A DNA stretch of 64,000 nucleotides from Pedobacter nutrimenti (GTDB lineage: Bacteria; Bacteroidota; Bacteroidia; Sphingobacteriales; Sphingobacteriaceae): positions 558,001 through 622,000 of the forward strand of contig NZ_QKLU01000004.1 in NCBI RefSeq assembly GCF_003208655.1, written 5' to 3'. Both the position numbers and the translations under genes were made by a program. The notes beneath the pieces were generated by a model that worked only from the letters and a program-made list of their open reading frames with translations, searched no databases and was not told the origin of the DNA. Below are positions 54,400 to 63,804 of the stretch, in pieces; the first letter of the stretch is position 1, and the number at the start of each line of letters is the position of its first letter.

Positions 54400-56178
54400 T
54401 TATTGTTTTTTTTCAGCGTCCGAAATATATTTTAAGGCTTGTTCCAACTGTACATCACTATAGGCCATGATTTGTTCAATTGTTGGCTCAAAAGCAATAT
54501 CGGGTTTAATTCCAATACGTTGTGTTTCCTTCCCGTTTGGATAAAATATTCCGTTACCGGTAAATTGAAACTGGTAGTTTCCCGGCAAATTAAGCTTTTT
54601 TAAATCCCCGTCTGCGCCTGCGGTCTGACTTCCAATAATGACTGCTTTTGAGCTGAGGGCCCTTAACATCATGGTAAACCATTCTCCCATACTCTGCGTA
54701 TGCTCATTGGTTAAAATAATAATTTTGCCATTGTATAAAGCCGAGTGTATCTGAATGTCCTTGGACAAGTATGCTTCCAGTTCATTCTTTAAAAGAAAGG
54801 CCCCGGGATCTTTCTGATCGGCCTGGTAATAACGGGCAAATTTAAAGGCTGCTTTTCCCAGCATTTGGGGCAGGTAATAATAAAATAATCCTGGGGACTG
54901 GGGATACGCCCTCATGTCAAAGATCAACGCTTTTTTACTGTTCAATAAGGCCGAAAATTTCAGCACACTTTGCGTATCTGCCGGAAGGTCTTGATCAAAA
55001 AAATATCCTGCCCTGATGATCCCCACCCCATCCCCAAGATCTTCATAACCTTTCTTTACCTTTTTTTGATTAATCCGGCTTTGAAAAAAACGATTAATGA
55101 GTCCCACTTCATCTGTATTTTTCAGGCTGAGCATTTTAACTGAACGCTTGTAATACTTACCTTTTCTTAAAATTTTTAATTGTAATGCGGGATTTTTAAT
55201 AGCGGTAAATGCATAGGCCATTCCAGTATTCTGGGTAGATAAAATTCTGTTTTTAACCGCAATATTGGATGCTGGCAATAACGCGGCCCTGTCTTTAAGC
55301 CAACAGGCCACGTCTATTCCGTTAATTTTCACAATGAGGTCTCCTTTTTGCAGGGAAGCGCCATGCTCAAGGCTATCACTTAAAAAGTCTTCCACCAGGA
55401 TATTTTGCCTATAAATGCTGTATTTGAACGGGGGATAATAATCAAGTTTAAAAACCTTCACCTTTTCCTTTATCTGGTCCATAAATCCTTCTGCATGTGT
55501 ATCGTCGGTGGCCGCTTCGAGCAACAATACTGCTTTCTCGTAATCGGCCCTGCTTTTGACATGTTCAAAAACAGGAATCATTCTGCTCAGTACCACTTTC
55601 CAGTTTTCATCTGTCTTGTATTTATAAGGGAACAGGTATTCAACAGCATTCCATGCTTTGGCCAGGGCCAGCAGGTTCATGGCCTGGTTGTCGAAATTAT
55701 AGTCTGCATAGCTTGGTTCATTGGGAAGGAGGGAGTCGTACCATAATGTAGGAATGTAATGGTGTATTCCATTTAAATTACCCACTGAAGATAATGCTAC
55801 TAATTTCTGTCGGAGTTCTTTCTCATAGAACCGATCCCGGGTCCAGTCGTAGTCGATATTTTTAATCAGGTGTCCGGAGCCTGGTTGACGACGGAAATTT
55901 TTAATGCCCTTTAAGGCTCCTGAATCTGCCTGACCAACCATTTTCAGCAGCAATGTATTTAAGTTTTTTCGGTCTGCTTTTTTTATGCGGTCAATGTATT
56001 TTAAAAACACTTTATCTGCATCAAATTTTCCCGATGCACTTTGCAGGGAGCGGTATTTTACCATTCCCCAAACCTGGATAAAACACTGTATATTTTTGTT
56101 TTGATCAGTGTCTTTTGCATGCACTACCGGAATGAAACCGTATAAAAAGAAGAGGAAAAGGCCGAGTTGTTTTTTCAT
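54400..56178 (-). CDS. S41 family peptidase (secreted)
   Basis: A 592-residue exported protein with a signal peptide ending in VVHAKD. An N-terminal region of about 250 residues specific to Bacteroidota S41 members is followed by a PDZ-like domain (about 270-340, LQKGDLIVKINGIDVACWL) and the S41 (tail-specific protease) domain: DGVGIIRAGYF, ALIFDMRAYPQ, IIILTNEHTQSMGEWF with the likely nucleophile Ser in TQSMGE, and VIIGSQTAGADGD. It would act in the periplasm or outside the cell on an unknown protein. It is divergent from the LytS gene, and the likely LytTR sites lie between them. Confidence 0.9.
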   Translation of the reverse strand: MKKQLGLFLFFLYGFIPVVHAKDTDQNKNIQCFIQVWGMVKYRSLQSASGKFDADKVFLKYIDRIKKADRKNLNTLLLKMVGQADSGALKGIKNFRRQPGSGHLIKNIDYDWTRDRFYEKELRQKLVALSSVGNLNGIHHYIPTLWYDSLLPNEPSYADYNFDNQAMNLLALAKAWNAVEYLFPYKYKTDENWKVVLSRMIPVFEHVKSRADYEKAVLLLEAATDDTHAEGFMDQIKEKVKVFKLDYYPPFKYSIYRQNILVEDFLSDSLEHGASLQKGDLIVKINGIDVACWLKDRAALLPASNIAVKNRILSTQNTGMAYAFTAIKNPALQLKILRKGKYYKRSVKMLSLKNTDEVGLINRFFQSRINQKKVKKGYEDLGDGVGIIRAGYFFDQDLPADTQSVLKFSALLNSKKALIFDMRAYPQSPGLFYYYLPQMLGKAAFKFARYYQADQKDPGAFLLKNELEAYLSKDIQIHSALYNGKIIILTNEHTQSMGEWFTMMLRALSSKAVIIGSQTAGADGDLKKLNLPGNYQFQFTGNGIFYPNGKETQRIGIKPDIAFEPTIEQIMAYSDVQLEQALKYISDAEKKQ

Positions 56179-56232
56179 GTTTTTTGCTTTAGTCTTCCAA
56201 AGGTCTCAAACAGTCTTTCATCAAAAAAAAGC

Positions 56233-56327
56233 GATTGACCAAGCCACCGGTTTTATTGATAAGAACAGATTTTGGTAAAAAATAATCTTATCTATAAAAT
56301 TGACCATCTTGTCAATAGAATTGACCA
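56233..56327 (+). promoter_or_regulatory. LytTR-type direct repeats
   Basis: AATTGACCA occurs at 56298-56306 and 56319-56327, two 9-bp copies separated by exactly 12 bp, the layout of LytTR-regulator sites. The match extends to ATAxAATTGACCA. A third, weaker copy (GATTGACCA) is at 56233-56241, 65 bp upstream. They precede the LytS/LytTR pair and also face the S41 peptidase gene. Confidence 0.55.
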
Positions 56328-56377
56328 CATCATTGATCTCTTTTCGGTTCTGAAAAATTTTAACTTACTTTTAGAAG

Positions 56378-57418
56378 ATGAGGAAAAAGGCCATAATTTA
56401 TTTGCATATAGGTTACTGGACACTGGTCTACATACAAGTATTGCTGGTTGGTGTAGGCACTGGTGTGTTAGGGACCTATTTTGACTGGAAGCTATTTACG
56501 GGCATTGTGATGCCTGTTAAATTTTTGCAAATGGCCTGTTCCATTCTTTTCTTTTACATGAATTACTTGTTGCTGATACCCTTTTTTTTGAAGAAGGGTA
56601 ATATTTTTAAATATCTTTCTGCACTCATTGCTGTCATTTTAATCCTTACTCCTTTATACTATGTAACTGAGCAACATGTATATCCCCTTTTGGGCTGGAA
56701 AAGTTATGAACTGGATCTGGACTTTTCATCAGCATTAATGGTCACCATTAGTTCTTGTTTTATCCATATATTTTTAGGTTTATTACTGAGTTACCTTATG
56801 GACTGGAGAACCATACGCACAGAAAAGGAACTGGCAGAAAAAGAGCAGTTGAAAACAGAACTGGCCTTTTTGAAATCACAGATTAATCCGCATTTTTTGT
56901 TCAACACCATTAATGACATTTATGCTCTTTCGCAACAACAATCGGAACAAGCACCAGGTGCATTGCTTAAATTATCTGAACTGCTTCGTTATATGCTCCG
57001 TGAAAGTGATGGGACTTATGTTCCTTTGGCAAAGGAAATTGCTTATCTTGAAAATGTAATCGAGCTTCAGAAAATCGGACAGAAAGGTTTTTCCTATGTA
57101 AATTTCAGGGTCGATGGTGAACCGGCCGGGCAGATGATTGCTCCCCTGATTTTGATTAATTTTCTCGAGAATGCTTTTAAACATGGTGTTTTTACCCAGG
57201 AGCAAGAGCCCATTGAAATTTTGGTCCACATAGATAAAAATGCTATGTATTTTCATATCGAGAACAAGATAAACACTTTTAAAAAAGACAAGACAGGTGG
57301 AATTGGGCTCGCAAATGTAAAAAGGCGTCTGGCACTTATTTATCCGAAAAAACATGAACTTCTTATTGAAGAAAAAAAAGCAACCTTTATCGTTGACCTA
57401 AAAATTAACCTGACATGA
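56378..57418 (+). CDS. LytS-family sensor histidine kinase
   Basis: A 346-residue sensor kinase of the LytS/YehU type. Four hydrophobic segments (about 8-30, 45-72, 78-98, 118-142) form the sensor. The His_kinase domain follows: LAFLKSQINPHFLFNTINDIYALSQ with phospho-acceptor H172, then LSELLRYMLRES, and the ATP-binding HATPase part (IAPLILINFLENAFKHGVF; GGIGLANVKRRLALIY). It has no large periplasmic domain. It overlaps the LytTR regulator gene by 4 nt (ATGA), so the two are translated together. Confidence 0.94.
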   Translation: MRKKAIIYLHIGYWTLVYIQVLLVGVGTGVLGTYFDWKLFTGIVMPVKFLQMACSILFFYMNYLLLIPFFLKKGNIFKYLSALIAVILILTPLYYVTEQHVYPLLGWKSYELDLDFSSALMVTISSCFIHIFLGLLLSYLMDWRTIRTEKELAEKEQLKTELAFLKSQINPHFLFNTINDIYALSQQQSEQAPGALLKLSELLRYMLRESDGTYVPLAKEIAYLENVIELQKIGQKGFSYVNFRVDGEPAGQMIAPLILINFLENAFKHGVFTQEQEPIEILVHIDKNAMYFHIENKINTFKKDKTGGIGLANVKRRLALIYPKKHELLIEEKKATFIVDLKINLT

Positions 57419-58134
57419 TCCGATGCCTAATTATAGATGATAAACCTCTGGCAATTGATGTATTGAAAAACTACATCAGCAAGGTTCCTTTTTTGGCGCT
57501 GACCTTCAGCACCACCAACCCGCTGGAGGCACTGAATAAAGTGATTGAAGGCGGTATAGATTTGGTGTTTCTGGACATCCAGATGCCAGAACTCAGTGGT
57601 TTGCAGTTTATGAAAATCGTAAAAGGAAAGTGCAGGGTAATTTTAACAACTGCCTATTCGGAATATGCTTTTGAAGGCTTTGAAAACGACGCGGTTGATT
57701 ATCTGTTGAAACCGGTTTCTTTTGAACGTTTTTTTAAAGCGGCCGAAAAGGCCTTGTTCCTTTTAAAAGGACAATCAGATCAAGAGAAAGCGGAGCCCAG
57801 GCCTGCATCAATGCAAAAAGAAATCAACCACATTTTTGTTAAAACAGAATATAAACTGGTCAGAATAAACCTTGCAGATGTACTGTATGTGGAGGCAATG
57901 CAAAATTATGTGGTCATCTACACAGGAACAGAGAAAATAACCAGCTTACAGACCATGAAAAAAACAGAAGAGCAATTGCCCCCTGCTCAGTTTTTAAGAA
58001 TCCATAAGTCTTTTATTATAGCTATAAATAAGATCAATAGTATTGAACGCAACCGCATCCATATTGGATCAAAAATTATTACACTTGGAGAGGTTTACCG
58101 GGAAGCGTTTTATAATGCCATAGAGAATAATTAA
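57415..58134 (+). CDS. LytTR-family response regulator
   Basis: A 239-residue response regulator. Receiver domain 1-120 with D8, D9, phospho-acceptor D54 (DLVFLDIQMPELSGLQF) and K103 region, followed by a LytTR DNA-binding domain (about 140-235, INHIFVKTEYKLVRINLADVLYVEAMQNYVVIYTGTEKITSLQTMK; RIHKSFIIAINKINSIERNRIHI). Partner of the LytS-type kinase. LytTR regulators bind two 9-bp direct repeats about 12 bp apart; such repeats are found upstream of this operon (56298-56327), which suggests autoregulation or control of the divergent S41 peptidase. Confidence 0.95.
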   Translation: MIRCLIIDDKPLAIDVLKNYISKVPFLALTFSTTNPLEALNKVIEGGIDLVFLDIQMPELSGLQFMKIVKGKCRVILTTAYSEYAFEGFENDAVDYLLKPVSFERFFKAAEKALFLLKGQSDQEKAEPRPASMQKEINHIFVKTEYKLVRINLADVLYVEAMQNYVVIYTGTEKITSLQTMKKTEEQLPPAQFLRIHKSFIIAINKINSIERNRIHIGSKIITLGEVYREAFYNAIENN

Positions 58135-58183
58135 CCGGCAAAACTTCAACCCTGGTTTTCTGTAAACATCTATAATTTTGCCG

Positions 58184-58885
58184 TTAACCTAACTTGGAAA
58201 CTGAAGCCAGCAACACCAGGACCGTATTAAAACAGGCATGAAAAAGTATGGAATATTTTATCCCGTACTTTACACGGATATAGCCCAGACAAAGACCGGT
58301 AAATGTTTGTGACAGGATAAAAATGATAAAAAAGGGGTTCTTTAAATTCATGCCCTTCCAGTTGCTCAGGTGCGCCATTCCAAACAGAACCGCTGTACAA
58401 TAGAAATGGATGCCATAAAATTTACGCCAAAAACTATAAATGGTTTTACGGCTCATTTTTTCGGTCTTAACATGAACAAAAATAGCCAGGATCAAAAAGA
58501 GTATGTAAACAACAAATTTTATATTTTCACTGTCAATAAACGAGGCTCCGATTACCCCGGGCAACAGGATCATAAAGTAAACCGCAAGTTTCCATTTCCT
58601 CAGCTGATAGCGGAACAGGTATTCTTCCAGCAATGGAGCAATGATGCCAGCGAGTATTAACGCAAAAAAAACACCCTTTTCAAAGAGGTCAAAATGAAAC
58701 TCATAGTCTTCAATCAGTTTGTATTTCACCAGTACACTTTTTATGGAAGTAACCAGGGCACCAAAAATAAAACTGGCCAGGGACAGGTACAGAAAGTCTT
58801 TAAGAATTGTATTTTTTGGTTTTTGGAGATGAAGCAGATCTGGCCGCTTTAAAAATTGCCAGAAGGCAGAAAAGGTTTCCATCAT
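58184..58885 (-). CDS. CPBP family intramembrane metalloprotease
   Basis: A 233-residue polytopic membrane protein of the CPBP (Abi/CAAX-like) family. The catalytic pair EEYLFR is at E87-E88 with R92, and the later motifs HLSNWKGMN and LFHACFNTVLVL supply the conserved His and Asn. About six transmembrane helices are visible. CPBP proteases process prenylated or other membrane proteins or self-immunity peptides; the substrate here is unknown. It is convergent with the LytTR gene and upstream of the TonB-C gene on the same strand. Confidence 0.9.
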   Translation of the reverse strand: MMETFSAFWQFLKRPDLLHLQKPKNTILKDFLYLSLASFIFGALVTSIKSVLVKYKLIEDYEFHFDLFEKGVFFALILAGIIAPLLEEYLFRYQLRKWKLAVYFMILLPGVIGASFIDSENIKFVVYILFLILAIFVHVKTEKMSRKTIYSFWRKFYGIHFYCTAVLFGMAHLSNWKGMNLKNPFFIIFILSQTFTGLCLGYIRVKYGIKYSILFHACFNTVLVLLASVSKLG

Positions 58886-58905
58886 GGAGCGCGGGATTTA
58901 AATCT

Positions 58906-59613
58906 TTACAAGCCAATTGGCAGTTTCATTTTTACATTTACCGGCTCTCCGCTCTGAATACCAGCTTTCCAGTTGGGCATGCTTTTGATTACCCTTACCG
59001 CTTCCTGGTCCAATAAAGGATGCAGGCCTTGAAGAACAATCACATCTACAACCCTGCCTTTCTTGTTTACTGTAAACTGGACAACGACCTTTCCATGGGG
59101 CCTGTCTTTTTCCAGTTCAGAGGGATAATTAAAATGGTCCCCAACGTATTTATAAACAGCGGGCATTCCTCCTTCAAACATGGGCATCACTTCTATGCTG
59201 ACTTTTTCAGTAACGCTCTTCCCATTTTCAATGTGGTCGGCAGTCACGACTTCGTATTGATCGGTGATTTTCCCATTCGTGTCCCAATGTGTCTCCTTTT
59301 GCGCAACATTATCGCGGTATAAAATTTCTGATCTTTTTTTACCATCCTTGTACCACCATTTAAACAAGCCTTCCCTAACCTGGGGATCTAAAGATGTATA
59401 ATTTCCGGACATTTGGGTTTCGCCTGTATTAAAAAAATCAGTAACCAGATAGGCTCTGCTTGTTTTCTGAATAGTTCTGTGATATGTGCTTCCTTCTTTT
59501 GAAGATGGTTCCCATTTGGAGTTGAACCAAAGGGTATCTATTGTTTGGGCATTGCCATAAAAAGCCATCAGGCAAAACAACACTAAAAATCGGGCAGAAA
59601 GTTTTGAAAGCAT
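58906..59613 (-). CDS. TonB C-terminal domain protein (secreted)
   Basis: A 235-residue protein with a signal peptide (ending FYGNAQ). The N-terminal half (TLWFNSKWEPSSKEGSTYHRTIQ...; WYKDGKKRSEILYRDN) resembles MORN-like or toxin-antidote repeat sequence typical of Bacteroidota exported proteins. The C-terminal part (VMPMFEGGMPAVYKYVGDHFNYPSELEKDRPHGKVVVQFTVNKKGRVVDVIVLQGLHPLLDQEAVRVIKSMPNWKAG) is a TonB-C domain. No transmembrane anchor remains after the signal peptide, so it is not a standard TonB. The role is unknown. Confidence 0.9.
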   Translation of the reverse strand: MLSKLSARFLVLFCLMAFYGNAQTIDTLWFNSKWEPSSKEGSTYHRTIQKTSRAYLVTDFFNTGETQMSGNYTSLDPQVREGLFKWWYKDGKKRSEILYRDNVAQKETHWDTNGKITDQYEVVTADHIENGKSVTEKVSIEVMPMFEGGMPAVYKYVGDHFNYPSELEKDRPHGKVVVQFTVNKKGRVVDVIVLQGLHPLLDQEAVRVIKSMPNWKAGIQSGEPVNVKMKLPIGL

Positions 59614-59690
59614 ATTTGAAATTGTTGACCAAAGATAAAAGATAGAAGTGCTACAAACTTATTCTTTTCGCAAAATAGATAATTTTAAAA

Positions 59691-60203
59691 TTAACTTTTT
59701 AAAAGGTCTTTTTTCCAGACCCTGATCTCTTTTTTGCTCTCAATGTATAAGATTTCGCCAAACTTCAGGGCATTTAAAACTTTCCGCCTTTCTTTTTCAG
59801 GGACCAGTTTTCCATCTACATAAAGCAGTAGATTCTCCCGCCGGGCAGATCGTCTGGCTTGTTGCAGGTTTTTCCATTTTATCACATCCTTTTGGGGGTA
59901 AACATAGGTAATAACCAATAGGTCTTTCGTTAAATGGGATAGACCAACTTTATCATATTTAACAAAATCAACCGACAATACTTTATCTACATCGATCCCG
60001 GAAAATACACTATCAATTTTTAAAGAATCACCCTGATCATAAGGTATTCCATTTAAAACATACAGCAATTCTCTTTTATTTTTATGACCGACCGTATCCG
60101 CTTCTCTTTGAAAATGCTTTTCCAGTACTACTCTATTTAATTTTTGTGCAAAAGCAGCATGAAATAAAAACAGACAAAAAAGCAAGGAGACAAAGTACTT
60201 CAT
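59691..60203 (-). CDS. Secreted hypothetical protein
   Basis: About 170 residues from MKYFVSLLFCLFLFHAAFAQ, the signal peptide start (a frame-extending ATG at 60260 would add a 19-residue leader that breaks it and overlap the patatin gene). The mature part has a basic, mixed alpha/beta region (LSVDFVKYDKVGLSHLTKDLLVITYVYPQ; YIESKKEIRVWKKDLLKS). No family is recognised. It lies on the same strand just after the patatin gene. Confidence 0.78.
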   Translation of the reverse strand: MKYFVSLLFCLFLFHAAFAQKLNRVVLEKHFQREADTVGHKNKRELLYVLNGIPYDQGDSLKIDSVFSGIDVDKVLSVDFVKYDKVGLSHLTKDLLVITYVYPQKDVIKWKNLQQARRSARRENLLLYVDGKLVPEKERRKVLNALKFGEILYIESKKEIRVWKKDLLKS

Positions 60204-60238
60204 TACAGTTTGTTTAGGTTCCAAAAAAACAGAATTTT

Positions 60239-62074
60239 TCACTCCCCCGCAGCATACCATTCATACATCCAGCCGGGTTCCTGATTAAACTTCGTCCAGT
60301 CCTTCAACAGCCGTTCTTTCAAAGGCCCCCAGCCCTTGCTTTCTGATTCCAGGCGGTACACGAGTCTGAGCATGTTGAAACACATGGTCGCCTGGCCAGC
60401 AATGACCAGGTTCTCCAATGCATGCGCTTCCACCTGGTACTGATCAAACCACAAAGTGGTATCCATAGCGGTAGCCCTGTCCACGATACTTCTAAGCCTG
60501 TCCGCGGGCTCAAAAACATCTTTCAGCAAACGGGCATCTACAGCGGATACTTTTGCCGAATGGTAATCCCAGGGTTCTCTTTTAATTTCAGTAACCAGCA
60601 CCTCCTTGTTTTTTGAAGACAACAGGTAAATGGCTGTCATGGCAATGTTTTGTCCCCATGAACGGGGCTCCGGGCTTCCGGTTGGGCCCGTTATACCATT
60701 ATCATATATATCGCTGCTATAACTCTTTTTGAAATAAAGCAGTTCATAACTCATTCTTCTGATCTTTTTCAGGTAAATGGAATCTGCCAGTAAAAGAACC
60801 GACTGAAGACGGGCCAGCAGCATGGACCGCAATTGACTAAAGGGCAGCTGCAATAAATCCGGATAATGCTTTTTAAAAATCAGCATCCAGGTATTTTCCT
60901 TTTCTGCTGGTTTTGCCTGAAGAAACTGGTTCAGCTTTTTAATTTTTGGTCCTACAAGAAAAGAAAAAAGAAGCTGCAGCAACAGCAGCATTGTACTGAT
61001 GCCAAGCAGCAGATAACTGACCCTGGTCCAGGAAGTACAGATCAGGAGCAAAGCGGTCAGGAGCACCATCAGTCCAAGAACAATTCTGTAGGCCAGATAT
61101 CCTTTCTTAAAACGGCGGATATACCCCGACACAGATGTTCCTTTCTCCGTGCTTTCGGGTTCAGGGTATTTAAAAGGCTGGTCCAGGTAATTACTCGAAA
61201 CATCACAAGTCAGGTACAGATCATAGTCATATTTTTTCCGTTCCCGTTCGTCGGCCTGCAAAAAAGCATAAATGCCCTGGTTATCGTCTATTCCCCCATC
61301 CATAAAACTGGCCATATCCAACCTGGGCTCAAAACCCAGTTTTTCCCTGGTGTTGTACCTGTTGTTTCCTTTTAAAACAGCAGCGAGTTCTTCCCAGCTC
61401 AATACTTTTTCTCCGTTGTTCCAGCTAAAATCCCTTGGGTAAACCAAAGGCTCCAATCCGGCAGGGAAACAGGAAGAACAGGCCAGAATATCTCCCAGTT
61501 TAATTTGTTTCACCAGGGGCAAAGCATCCCGGTCGGCAGACAAATACAGGTATTTGTTACCGATTACCCCGCGGGTACCGAAACGGAAGTTCAAGCCATT
61601 GTTAAATTCGGTTGTGTTTACACAAATTTCATCGATCACAAATTTTGCGTTCCTTTTCGACTTAAACAAATCGCCATAACTGGCTTGTTCAAATAGCAAC
61701 TGGTCATATACCAGTGCAAATGCATTGATCAGGTTTCTGTTTTTATCGGGCCTTTGTATCCAGGCCTGCTCATCTTTTAAAACATCAAATACTTTGTCCA
61801 GCAAACCGGTTCCTTTTAAATGCTGTAACAGCTGCCCATAAACCTCAGGAAAAGACTTGCCCTGTCGCAGCATATAGCACAACAGCATAGCGGTAATTGA
61901 CCCACCGGAAGCAGAGGAAATGAACTTTATTTTTTCCAGCAGGTTTCCTTCCTGGTAAGGTGTCTTGTATAAATAACTCGCGCAGCCCAAACAATAAGCC
62001 GCAGCCCGAAAACCTCCGCCCGAAAAACTCAGTGCGACATGCTCAATTCCGTTTTTTAACTTTGTTTTTTCCAA
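60239..62074 (-). CDS. Patatin-like phospholipase with two transmembrane segments
   Basis: A 611-residue protein. The patatin domain has the oxyanion motif FSGGGFRAAAYCLG (17-30), the nucleophile segment SSASGGS with S56 (the first Gly of GxSxG is replaced by Ser54), and FMDGGIDDNQG carrying the catalytic Asp. In the middle (about 330-385) two adjacent hydrophobic helices (YRIVLGLMVLLTALLLICTSW; YLLLGISTMLLLLQLLFSFLVG) anchor it to a membrane. The C-terminal 200 residues are helical and unrecognised. Lipid hydrolase activity is expected; the physiological substrate is not known. Confidence 0.9.
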   Translation of the reverse strand: MEKTKLKNGIEHVALSFSGGGFRAAAYCLGCASYLYKTPYQEGNLLEKIKFISSASGGSITAMLLCYMLRQGKSFPEVYGQLLQHLKGTGLLDKVFDVLKDEQAWIQRPDKNRNLINAFALVYDQLLFEQASYGDLFKSKRNAKFVIDEICVNTTEFNNGLNFRFGTRGVIGNKYLYLSADRDALPLVKQIKLGDILACSSCFPAGLEPLVYPRDFSWNNGEKVLSWEELAAVLKGNNRYNTREKLGFEPRLDMASFMDGGIDDNQGIYAFLQADERERKKYDYDLYLTCDVSSNYLDQPFKYPEPESTEKGTSVSGYIRRFKKGYLAYRIVLGLMVLLTALLLICTSWTRVSYLLLGISTMLLLLQLLFSFLVGPKIKKLNQFLQAKPAEKENTWMLIFKKHYPDLLQLPFSQLRSMLLARLQSVLLLADSIYLKKIRRMSYELLYFKKSYSSDIYDNGITGPTGSPEPRSWGQNIAMTAIYLLSSKNKEVLVTEIKREPWDYHSAKVSAVDARLLKDVFEPADRLRSIVDRATAMDTTLWFDQYQVEAHALENLVIAGQATMCFNMLRLVYRLESESKGWGPLKERLLKDWTKFNQEPGWMYEWYAAGE

Positions 62075-62203
62075 GCTGTTTTCTGAACGGCAAATACCGC
62101 TTCGGTTATTGTAAATTTAACAAATACAATCAAATTTACTTTTTAGATTTTGCATAAATCTAATTTTAACAGTAACTTAAAGACAAATCAACACCTTTGC
62201 CCC

Positions 62204-62818
62204 ATGTTAAAAAACCGGATCGATCCCTGGGGAAACCTGATCAAAACAACCGCCCGTGGCGCATGGATGGGAAACCGCGGTATCTTGCATGATGAGCATC
62301 AAAATATCCGCCGTTTATTTAAATTAAAAGCATGGCTCATTTGCCTGCTGGAATTCAAAAACAGGCAAAGAAAAGTGATGAATCCCGGAAATTATACCGA
62401 GCTTTTTTTCCTTGATGAAGCAACGGCCTTTTCTGCCGGTCACAGGCCTTGTTTTGAATGCCGCCGGGAGGACTTTAAACGATTTAAATCCAGCTGGATC
62501 AAGGGCAATCCCGAATACGGGTTCGGGGAAAAAGTCTCGATTCAGGAAATTGACAACATTCTTCATCAGGAAAGAATGGGCCCTCACGGTGAAAAAATCA
62601 CCTATGAAGAATTGCTTAAAGAACTTCCTGATGGCTGCTTTATGCTTTATAAATCCAGGCCTTATGTCCGCCAGGGTAAGCACCTGTTTTCCTGGTCGCC
62701 TTTTGGATATGGCAGCGCAGAAACATTTTCAGAAAATGAAAAAGTGCAGGTACTTACCCCAAAATCTGTAGTTAATGCTTTCAGATCGGGTTATGTGCCC
62801 CAGATTAATCCCCATTAG
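62204..62818 (+). CDS. Hypothetical protein with HRPCxxC motif
   Basis: About 204 residues from the ATG at 62204, the start I prefer because the longer frame begins in AT-rich leader. The core AGHRPCFECRREDFKRFKSSW could bind a metal, as in Ada-type or other small zinc domains. Later parts (GEKITYEELLKELPDGCFMLYKSRPYVRQGKHLFSWSPFGYG) resemble a conserved hypothetical family I have met in other bacteria but cannot name. There is no signal peptide. It is divergent from the patatin gene and its stop overlaps the CPBP gene by 4 nt. Confidence 0.82.
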   Translation: MLKNRIDPWGNLIKTTARGAWMGNRGILHDEHQNIRRLFKLKAWLICLLEFKNRQRKVMNPGNYTELFFLDEATAFSAGHRPCFECRREDFKRFKSSWIKGNPEYGFGEKVSIQEIDNILHQERMGPHGEKITYEELLKELPDGCFMLYKSRPYVRQGKHLFSWSPFGYGSAETFSENEKVQVLTPKSVVNAFRSGYVPQINPH

Positions 62819-63621
62819 AGGAAATGCCCTAACGGCTCATTTTTTTTCCTCCCAGTGATCACAAAATACACAACAGCAATGGAGATGACCAGCAGGTAAG
62901 GCATCAAAACATTAAGATCATTGTACATTGACTCATTGCCGCTGAGTAAAATTAATCCCTTATGATGCTGGTCCTGCATTGCCACTCTGGGAAGAAGTTC
63001 CTGGGCATAGTTCCAGCCCAGGTGCAGTCCTATCGGTAAAAATAATTTTTCACTTTTAAGATAGGCCAACCCAAACAGTACTGACCCCAGTCCTGTACTG
63101 ATCATTACTTTAAGCATATCCCATAGGGTCATAGAGGCATGAAGGTGCATAAGCCCAAAAGGAATGGCAATGATCAGTTGTGCCAGCCATGGGGCATATT
63201 GTTTCAACAGGCTTTGGAAAGGATACCCCCTAAACACAAATTCCTGTATAAATGCAGAAAATAAACAACCTAAAAAGGTCATCAGCAGGTGCATCGGGTC
63301 CAGGTGAGGGTTAATTTCCCAGTTGTCTTTTGTTAAATACAAAGTTATGACAAGCGTTATAAAAAGCAGAAATATTCCAGCCGCCAAGCCCTGGAATAAA
63401 TTAGCCCAGTCTTTTTTAGACAAAGGCACAAAGCCTAAAGACGATAAGGTGTTTCCCTCAGCATGTAAAAAGGCCCAGCTGCTGACCAGGGAAACCAGGA
63501 AGAAAAAGATAAAACTATTAAGGGCAGGAACCAGACCCGCTGTGACATAAGCCAGAGAGAGGATCAGAAAATAGAGCCCTACTTTAATCCATGTTGGCCA
63601 GGTTGTTTTTTGTGTTTTCAT
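62815..63621 (-). CDS. CPBP-like intramembrane protease with QE in place of EE
   Basis: A 268-residue polytopic membrane protein of the CPBP family. The expected EExxFRG motif reads QEFVFRG (Q126, E127, R131). The second motif AIPFGLMHLHASMTLWD and the last motif LHLGWNYAQELL contain the conserved His and Asn. Seven or eight hydrophobic segments are visible. The Glu-to-Gln change at the first catalytic position could reduce or abolish protease activity, although some homologues also vary here. It is convergent with the 62204 gene, 4 nt overlap. Confidence 0.88.
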   Translation of the reverse strand: MKTQKTTWPTWIKVGLYFLILSLAYVTAGLVPALNSFIFFFLVSLVSSWAFLHAEGNTLSSLGFVPLSKKDWANLFQGLAAGIFLLFITLVITLYLTKDNWEINPHLDPMHLLMTFLGCLFSAFIQEFVFRGYPFQSLLKQYAPWLAQLIIAIPFGLMHLHASMTLWDMLKVMISTGLGSVLFGLAYLKSEKLFLPIGLHLGWNYAQELLPRVAMQDQHHKGLILLSGNESMYNDLNVLMPYLLVISIAVVYFVITGRKKNEPLGHFL

Positions 63622-63804
63622 ATGTTTAGCTTTTTTTATCCAAATAGCACGATAAAAAGCATTGCGATCAATTTAAACTGCTGAACCCCTGCCAATTTCC
63701 GTTAAAACAACAGAAATTCACCACAAACACCATGCTTAGGCTCCGAAAAAAACTTCGTCCGGTAAATCTGTATATTGAACGGAAATTTACATCTACTCAT
63801 CGTC

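Noticed and set aside
58136..58183. 8-bp inverted repeat CGGCAAAA/TTTTGCCG between convergent genes as terminator
   Set aside because: Loop of 32 nt is too long for a convincing intrinsic terminator.
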